Source of the DNA: CAZPHU01 sp964419255
Lineage (GTDB): Bacteria; Fibrobacterota; Chitinivibrionia; Chitinivibrionales; CAYFVL01
Assembly (NCBI GenBank): GCA_964419255.1
Contig: CAYQOU010000010.1
Span: forward strand, 10,075 to 74,074
Reading direction: 5' to 3'
DNA length: 64,000 nt
Shown: one piece after another, positions 59,149 through 64,000 of the stretch
How the letters are laid out: every line of letters starts with the position of its first letter
Position numbering within the stretch: the first letter of the stretch is position 1
Translations under genes and position numbers: made by a program
The notes under the pieces: generated by a model
Databases searched by the model: none
Seen by the model: the letters and a program-made list of their open reading frames with translations, nothing else
Told to the model about the DNA's origin: nothing

Positions 59149-60503
59149 CAGTTAATGCTCGTAAAACGGAAACGCCTCATGTGGCGACACAAAATACCTG
59201 TAAACTCTGTGCCCCTCTGGGTGCATCCCTGGCCTTTAAGGGTATACAGAATGCGATTTCTCTTCTGCACGGCTCTCAGGGATGCTCCACATACATACGC
59301 CGATATATGATCGGACATTTTCGGGAACCGGTCGATATCGCATCCTCCAGCTTTGATGAAAGCACGGCAATTTTCGGCGGACGCGAGCAGTTTATCACAT
59401 CCATAAAAAATCTGATAACCCAGTACTCACCCAGCGTTATTGGAGTTGCCACAACCTGCCTTGCGGAAACAATCGGGGAAGATGTAGCGGCTTACATCCG
59501 GGAATATGCCTCAACCGATCAGGATTCTACCACCGATGTTATCGGGGTAAACACCCCGAGCTTTCGCGGGACACATGTCGAGGGATTCACCGAAGCGGTA
59601 TGCTCGATCGTTGACCGCTATGCAAAGCCGTCACCACCGACATCTAAAGTGGTGCTTTTACCGGGTATGGTTTCTCCGGCGGATTTGCGGCATGTCAAAG
59701 ATGTGGTTGAACAGTGGGATCTTGATACGCTGCTTCTCCCGGACTACTCTGACACCCTGGATGGCGGTGCGTGGGACGCATACCACAAACTTCCCTCGGG
59801 GGGAACGTCTGTTGAAGAATTGAGAACTATTGGAGGTGCACGGGCAGCTGTGGAATTCGACACATTCTGCAGCAATGTGACAAAACCGTCATCGATTCTG
59901 GCCGCACGGTGCGGATGCAGCACCTATATGCAACCGCTTCCGATAGGACTTGATCTTACCGACCGGTATATGGAATACCTTTCTTTACTTTCGGGAATAA
60001 AGATGCCCGAAAAAATTTACAAGACCCGTATGCGCCTTGTAGACTCATATATCGATGGCCATAAGTATTTGTTCGGAAAAAAGGCCGTAGTGTATGGCGA
60101 CCCGGGACTGGTGTATTCACTCTGCTCGTTTCTTTCTGAAATAGGAGTTGAAGTTATTTTGTGCGCAACCGGGACCATGTCGCAGCGCTTCACGCAGAAG
60201 ATGCTGAAGCTGTACACGGGAAGAGACGTAGAGATTCTGGACGATGCCGATTTTGAATACCTGGCTCGACGCACCGAAGTGCTCAAACCCGATATCGTTA
60301 TCGGAAACAGCAAGGGTTATTCGTTTACTTCTAAACTGGGGATTCCGCTGGTGCGGGCGGGATTTCCGATTCAGGACAGGATCGGCTCTCAGCGCATACA
60401 ACACCTGCTCTATGATGGTACACAGCAACTGTTTGACCGGATTGTGAACACGATTATTGAAAACGTACAGAATAATACTCCTACAGGCTATCTGACCTAC
60501 TGA
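59145..60503 (+). CDS. nifN: Nitrogenase cofactor scaffold protein NifN
   Basis: 452 residues, NifK-like: NTCKLCAPLGASLAFKGI, HGSQGCSTYIRRYMIGHFREPVDIASSSFDE, TTCLAETIGEDV, SKGYSFTSKLGIPLVRAGFPIQDRIG. Partner of NifE in the maturation scaffold. It is not fused to nifB or nifX. The start is the Met whose ATGA overlaps the nifE stop; a 13-codon longer frame within nifE is not needed. Confidence 0.94.
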   Translation: MTVNARKTETPHVATQNTCKLCAPLGASLAFKGIQNAISLLHGSQGCSTYIRRYMIGHFREPVDIASSSFDESTAIFGGREQFITSIKNLITQYSPSVIGVATTCLAETIGEDVAAYIREYASTDQDSTTDVIGVNTPSFRGTHVEGFTEAVCSIVDRYAKPSPPTSKVVLLPGMVSPADLRHVKDVVEQWDLDTLLLPDYSDTLDGGAWDAYHKLPSGGTSVEELRTIGGARAAVEFDTFCSNVTKPSSILAARCGCSTYMQPLPIGLDLTDRYMEYLSLLSGIKMPEKIYKTRMRLVDSYIDGHKYLFGKKAVVYGDPGLVYSLCSFLSEIGVEVILCATGTMSQRFTQKMLKLYTGRDVEILDDADFEYLARRTEVLKPDIVIGNSKGYSFTSKLGIPLVRAGFPIQDRIGSQRIQHLLYDGTQQLFDRIVNTIIENVQNNTPTGYLTY

Positions 60504-60517
60504 CAGGATTATATATC

Positions 60518-60982
60518 ATGAATACGGATTTGACAATCAGATGTGCGACACTTGATGACATACCGGGAATGTTATCTCTATTACAGAGCCTCTTTGCCAT
60601 TGAGAAGGACTTTTGCTGGGATCCCGGCCTGCAGTCGCGAGGATTGAAAATGCTTATCTGCCGGGCTATGCATGGGGACGCCACCGTGCAGGTGGCCGAA
60701 TCAGTCGACAGGATTGTGGCTATGGGAACATGCCAGATACGTGTCAGTACCGCCATAGGCGGATTTTCCGGTGTGATAGAAGATATCATCGTTATGGAGC
60801 AATGGCGCAGACGTGGGGCCGGCAAACAAATTCTTGCGGCCTTATCAAGATGGGCCCGCGATCAGGGATGTCAGCAGGTCCAGCTGCTTGCGGATAACGA
60901 AAACAAGAATGCCCATGCATTTTATACACGCCAGGGCTGGTTTCGAAGCAGAATGGAATGCTGGAAACGGGTACTTGTGTGA
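60518..60982 (+). CDS. GNAT-family N-acetyltransferase in the nif operon
   Basis: 154 residues with the GNAT acetyl-CoA site (VIEDIIVMEQWRRRGAGKQILAAL) and C-terminal NENKNAHAFYTRQGWF. Its substrate cannot be told from sequence. It is 14 bases after nifN and upstream of nifB, in the same transcript. Similar acetyltransferases appear in nif clusters of other anaerobes, so a role in modifying a nif protein or a small metabolite is possible but unproven. Confidence 0.88.
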   Translation: MNTDLTIRCATLDDIPGMLSLLQSLFAIEKDFCWDPGLQSRGLKMLICRAMHGDATVQVAESVDRIVAMGTCQIRVSTAIGGFSGVIEDIIVMEQWRRRGAGKQILAALSRWARDQGCQQVQLLADNENKNAHAFYTRQGWFRSRMECWKRVLV

Positions 60983-61016
60983 GAAGTAAGAATTAAGAAG
61001 TAAGAAGTGATGATTG
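60983..61016. repeat. Short tandem AAGAAGTAAGAA repeat
   Basis: GAAGTAAGAATTAAGAAGTAAGAAGTG: two to three imperfect copies of a 7-15 base unit immediately after the GNAT stop. Low complexity; no function inferred. Confidence 0.5.
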
Positions 61017-61115
61017 TGAGTCAGGGAATCTGTAAACACAGAGCATAGATAATTGTATGCCATATAGACTTTTTTTTGTAAGCGGAGTTATATCTGGTAT
61101 AGGAAGGAGATCACG

Positions 61116-62411
61116 ATGAAAGACATATCTCGCCACCCGTGTTTCAATATTCACGCCCGTCAACGGCACGGCCGGGTTCATCTGCCCGTTGCTCCCACGT
61201 GCAATATTCAGTGCCGGTTCTGCAATCGAAAGTACGATTGTGCCAACGAGAACCGTCCCGGGGTGACAACGACAACACTTACTCCGCACGAAGCAGTCAG
61301 CTACCTGCAGGATCTTCTCAAGCAAATGCCCGAAATTTCGGTGGTTGGTATCGCCGGCCCCGGAGATCCTTTTGCGGATCCTAAGCCGACGCTTCAAACA
61401 CTTCGTCTGGTTCATGAACATTTCCCCGAGATGCTTTTTTGTGTCGCGACAAACGGCCTAAACCTTGCCCCCCATGTGGAAGAACTTGCGTGTCTGGGAG
61501 TCAGTCACGTAACGGTAACCATCAATGCTATCGATCCGAAAGTGGGGGCAAACGTTTACCGATGGGTCCGGGACCATCCACGGGTTTTGCGTGGAGAGGC
61601 CGCAGCCTCCCGAATGATCGATGCCCAGCTCACGGCGATAACACTGTTGAAAGATCATGGGATCGTGACAAAAGTAAACACCATTGTACTTCCGGGTATC
61701 AACGATCATCATATAGAGGAAATCGCCCGGAAAATGGCTGAGCTGAAAGTCGACATCATGAATTGCATGCCTCTTTTCCCTGCACCGGGCTCCGAGCTGG
61801 AAAATGCCGAGGAGCCGTCCGGGGAAATGATGGCGAGCACCAGAAAAATGGCCGGAAAATATCTGCCTCAGATGACACATTGTCAACGCTGCCGGGCCGA
61901 TGCAGCGGGATTACTCGGAGGGTGTCAGTCGGCAAAGACCGAGGAGCTTCTGCAGATGCATGCGGGAGGGTCTCTGAGAGTCGGTCGGGCACAAAAACCG
62001 AACGTGGCGGTGGCCACACTCGAGGGGCTTCTGGTCAACCAGCATCTTGGTGGCGCCCGCGAATTTTGTGTATACACCAAAAGTGCCGACGGTCCCAGAC
62101 ACATAGATACCAGAAAAGCCCCTGTTCCGGGCGATGGGGATCAGCGCTGGTACGACCTGGCTCAGATTCTTGACGACTGCCACTCGATTCTGGTAGAGCA
62201 GGCGGGCGAGAAACCAAAGAAGGTGCTGGCATCACTGGGTACAGAGGTTATCTGTATGGAGGGATTGGCAAAACCTGCCCTCGAGGCGCTGTTTGACGGT
62301 CGCCCCGTACCCTCCCATCTGACCGTGCAGCGCTCATGTACCGAGGGAAAAGGATGCGGTAAAAACGATACACAATCTTGTTCCGGCGGTGGTGAGGGAT
62401 GTGGGGCGTAA
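61116..62411 (+). CDS. nifB: Nitrogenase cofactor biosynthesis radical-SAM protein NifB
   Basis: 431 residues. Radical-SAM CxxxCxxC is Cys29-Cys33-Cys36 (PTCNIQCRFC), followed by GIAGPGDPFADP. HCQRCRADAAGLLGG supplies ligands of the accessory clusters. A NifX/NafY-like cofactor-binding domain follows (about 300-400: RVGRAQKPNVAVATLEGLLVNQHLGGAREFCVY). NifB joins two 4Fe-4S clusters with a carbide and sulfur to form NifB-co. The tail is Cys/Gly-rich (CTEGKGCGKNDTQSCSGGG...) and may bind an extra metal. AGGAAGGAG precedes the start. Confidence 0.96.
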   Translation: MKDISRHPCFNIHARQRHGRVHLPVAPTCNIQCRFCNRKYDCANENRPGVTTTTLTPHEAVSYLQDLLKQMPEISVVGIAGPGDPFADPKPTLQTLRLVHEHFPEMLFCVATNGLNLAPHVEELACLGVSHVTVTINAIDPKVGANVYRWVRDHPRVLRGEAAASRMIDAQLTAITLLKDHGIVTKVNTIVLPGINDHHIEEIARKMAELKVDIMNCMPLFPAPGSELENAEEPSGEMMASTRKMAGKYLPQMTHCQRCRADAAGLLGGCQSAKTEELLQMHAGGSLRVGRAQKPNVAVATLEGLLVNQHLGGAREFCVYTKSADGPRHIDTRKAPVPGDGDQRWYDLAQILDDCHSILVEQAGEKPKKVLASLGTEVICMEGLAKPALEALFDGRPVPSHLTVQRSCTEGKGCGKNDTQSCSGGGEGCGA

Positions 62412-62540
62412 ATCACATCCTCCGACACCTTTACGGGTTAAAAGGAGTGAGATTCCATGTCGGACAATCGGATGATATTGGTCGTATCATTTGTCTAACT
62501 TTTTTGTTTCCTTTATCCATAATATTTGATCTTAGATTCT

Positions 62541-62553
62541 CCGGCTTTGCCGG
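62541..62553. repeat. CCGGC/GCCGG hairpin, second copy of a short repeated unit
   Basis: CCGGC, loop TTT, GCCGG, preceded by TTTTTTGTTTCCTTTATCC... which parallels the sequence before the hairpin at 47691-47703. Lies between nifB and the ferredoxin gene; there is no T run here. Confidence 0.45.
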
Positions 62554-62590
62554 CGGTCTGTTTGCTTAACCTGTTTGAAGAGGAGTGATT

Positions 62591-62893
62591 ATGCAGAAAC
62601 CAGCCTATCATATCATGGTGTGTAACTCGTTTCGCCTCACCGGCGGTGCGCAGGGGGTGTGCAACAAAAAAGGAGCTACAAATCTCTTACAGTATCTGGA
62701 GGAGGAGATACTGGATCGCGGGCTGGATGCGCAGGTGACCTCCACAGGGTGTCTGAAAGTGTGTGATCGAGGTCCCGCAATGGTCATTTACCCCCACGGA
62801 TTGTGGTATGGAGAAATGACGGAAGAGAAAATAGACGCGGTGCTGGATGCGTTGGAAGAGGGCGGGGCGGTTGAAGACTACCTCATAGCATAA
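62591..62893 (+). CDS. Thioredoxin-fold [2Fe-2S] ferredoxin of the nif operon
   Basis: 100 residues with the four-Cys pattern of clostridial/Shethna-type 2Fe-2S ferredoxins: MVCNSFRLTGGAQGVCNKKG and TGCLKVCDRGPAMVIYPHG. The clostridial relative interacts with nitrogenase MoFe protein, and nif location fits an electron carrier or protective partner for nitrogenase. ATG 62591 with AGAGGAG upstream is preferred to the GTG two codons earlier. Confidence 0.9.
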   Translation: MQKPAYHIMVCNSFRLTGGAQGVCNKKGATNLLQYLEEEILDRGLDAQVTSTGCLKVCDRGPAMVIYPHGLWYGEMTEEKIDAVLDALEEGGAVEDYLIA

Positions 62894-62929
62894 TCCGAAA
62901 AAAGATATACTAACATAAGGCGGGCGGGT

Positions 62930-64000
62930 ATGAACAAAAAAATAATTCTGGTTGACACTACTCTTCGTGACGGTTTGCAGAGTCCGGGCATTGAAGCGAC
63001 GGTTGAAGACAGGATACAGATTACCGGTCTGCTTGACAGTTTAGGTATTGATGAGATCGAGATTGGAATACCGGCGATGGGCGAGCAGGAGTGTAGCTGC
63101 ATACGCAAATGCGCCCGGCGCTGCTCCGCTGCGCTCGTCTCGGTCTGGTGTCGCGGAAGAGAGGACGATTTGTATACCGCCGCGCGCTGCGAGGTGCCGG
63201 CGATACACTTGTCTTTCCCAGCCTCGCCCGCTCATCATCGACTCATCGGCACCGATAAACAAGTCTTGCTCGATTCGGTGCGATCTCTGGTGGAAAAAGC
63301 CTCGAAGCTTTTTAATTCGGTACGCGTGGGAGCGCAGGATGCAACGCGGGCGGACCTTGACTTTCTGTCACAACTCTTTGAGACGGCACGGGATGCCGGA
63401 GCGACGCGTGCACGCATCGCGGACACGGTCGGTTTGGCGGCGCCCTGTCAGGTTGCCGAGTTGATGCGTCACACTTCACGAGCGGGTATTCCAATCGAAT
63501 TTCATGGTCATAACGACCTGGGAATGGCTACCGCAAACAGCCTCACCGCGGTCGAGCACGGAGCCGCCGCACTTAGCTGCACGCTGCTTGGTATCGGTGA
63601 GAGGGCCGGCAACACAGCGCTGGAGCAAATAGCCATGGCTTTGACCATGCATGGTGATTACCAAACCGGTATAATCACCCAACACTTACATAACACAGCC
63701 CAGGCGGTCGCAAAAAAGTTATCCTTTGGGATCGCACCTGATAAGCCCATCGTCGGATCACGTGTGTTTACCCATGAATCGGGAATACACTGTCACGGCA
63801 TGCTCAAAGACCCCTCGAGTTTCCAGCCGTTTGATGCGGCGCTGGTAGGCTCAAAAACCCGTTTCGTCGTGGGAAGCCACTCCGGCGGCGCGTCGGTACG
63901 GGCGGTGTTTGAGCAGCACGGTATTCATCTGAGTAAAGCTCAGGCACGCTCGATTCTTCCGGCACTGCGTGATCACAAGGATTCACAAAGAGCGGCATAG
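62930..64000 (+). CDS. nifV: Homocitrate synthase NifV
   Basis: 356 residues, complete; its stop codon is the last three bases of the window. DRE-TIM metallolyase with VDTTLRDGLQSPG, RIADTVG, the metal His pair in EFHGHNDLGMATANSL and GIGERAGNTALE; HESGIHCHGMLKDPSSFQPF is the LeuA-like flexible-domain motif. Makes (R)-homocitrate from 2-oxoglutarate and acetyl-CoA, the organic part of FeMo-co. Thirty-six bases after the ferredoxin gene. Confidence 0.93.
   Translation: MNKKIILVDTTLRDGLQSPGIEATVEDRIQITGLLDSLGIDEIEIGIPAMGEQECSCIRKCARRCSAALVSVWCRGREDDLYTAARCEVPAIHLSFPASPAHHRLIGTDKQVLLDSVRSLVEKASKLFNSVRVGAQDATRADLDFLSQLFETARDAGATRARIADTVGLAAPCQVAELMRHTSRAGIPIEFHGHNDLGMATANSLTAVEHGAAALSCTLLGIGERAGNTALEQIAMALTMHGDYQTGIITQHLHNTAQAVAKKLSFGIAPDKPIVGSRVFTHESGIHCHGMLKDPSSFQPFDAALVGSKTRFVVGSHSGGASVRAVFEQHGIHLSKAQARSILPALRDHKDSQRAA

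Noticed and set aside
1..64000. CRISPR arrays, insertion sequences, prophage or integrase genes
   Set aside because: No regularly spaced identical repeats and no transposase, recombinase or phage-structural motif in any convincing frame.

Overview
The window reads as chromosomal DNA of an anaerobic, diderm (Gram-negative) nitrogen-fixing bacterium. LptD, Lnt, a LolA-like carrier, a porin-like barrel and several lipoproteins show an outer membrane. A PorX-type protein (receiver plus PglZ), a bacterial XPB helicase, a TatT-type lipoprotein and a clostridial/archaeal-type nif operon (nifI1 and nifI2 between nifH and nifD, insertion-bearing NifD, short NifK) would fit Fibrobacterota (Chitinispirillum-like) or a relative. 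That placement is a guess from gene content. I saw no rRNA, tRNA, CRISPR array, transposase or phage gene.

Layout. 1-3586: phosphate signalling (end of a PhoB-type regulator, phoR, pstB, phoU). 3583-13211: nitrogen acquisition and signalling: a class I amidotransferase, amt with a broken glnK behind it, a degenerate sigma54-activator-like protein, a GAF-containing PtsP (EI-Ntr), and a porin-amt-glnK operon. 13248-22267: housekeeping and envelope genes (lptD, a PP-loop/NFACT-R protein, asnS, apt, tatT-like, tsaE, porX). 22751-28884: a compact type II ketosynthase cluster with two KS/CLF-like pairs around one ACP, followed by a NodB deacetylase, a LolA-like protein and a lipoprotein. 28868-47558: lnt, a FlgM-like gene, nfu, a DUF116 gene, XPB helicase, purA, a bifunctional-nuclease-like gene, panD, rsfS, a Tex-like gene, a LOG-family gene, an L,D-transpeptidase, a muramate ligase, greA, lepA and a signal-peptidase-I homologue lacking its catalytic residues. 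47817-50594: trpB, trpA and a eukaryotic-type chorismate mutase. 50793-64000: nifA, then nifH-nifI1-nifI2-nifD-nifK-nifE-nifN-GNAT-nifB-ferredoxin-nifV; nifV ends on the last base.

The nitrogen genes are tied together by five good -24/-12 (sigma54) promoters, in front of amt1, the degenerate activator, porin-amt2-glnK, nifA and nifH. NifA is an intact GAF/AAA+/HTH activator. The degenerate activator has lost the GAFTGA loop and the Walker B aspartate, so it is more likely a modulator than an activator. GlnK lacks the uridylylated tyrosine. NifI1/NifI2 should provide post-translational switch-off of nitrogenase.

The intergenic spaces hold a family of short elements with terminal inverted repeats (GAATTGNGCG...CGCNCAATTC), often set directly at gene 3' ends, plus two further families of paired hairpin repeats. 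One of the hairpins sits exactly where the broken glnK loses homology.
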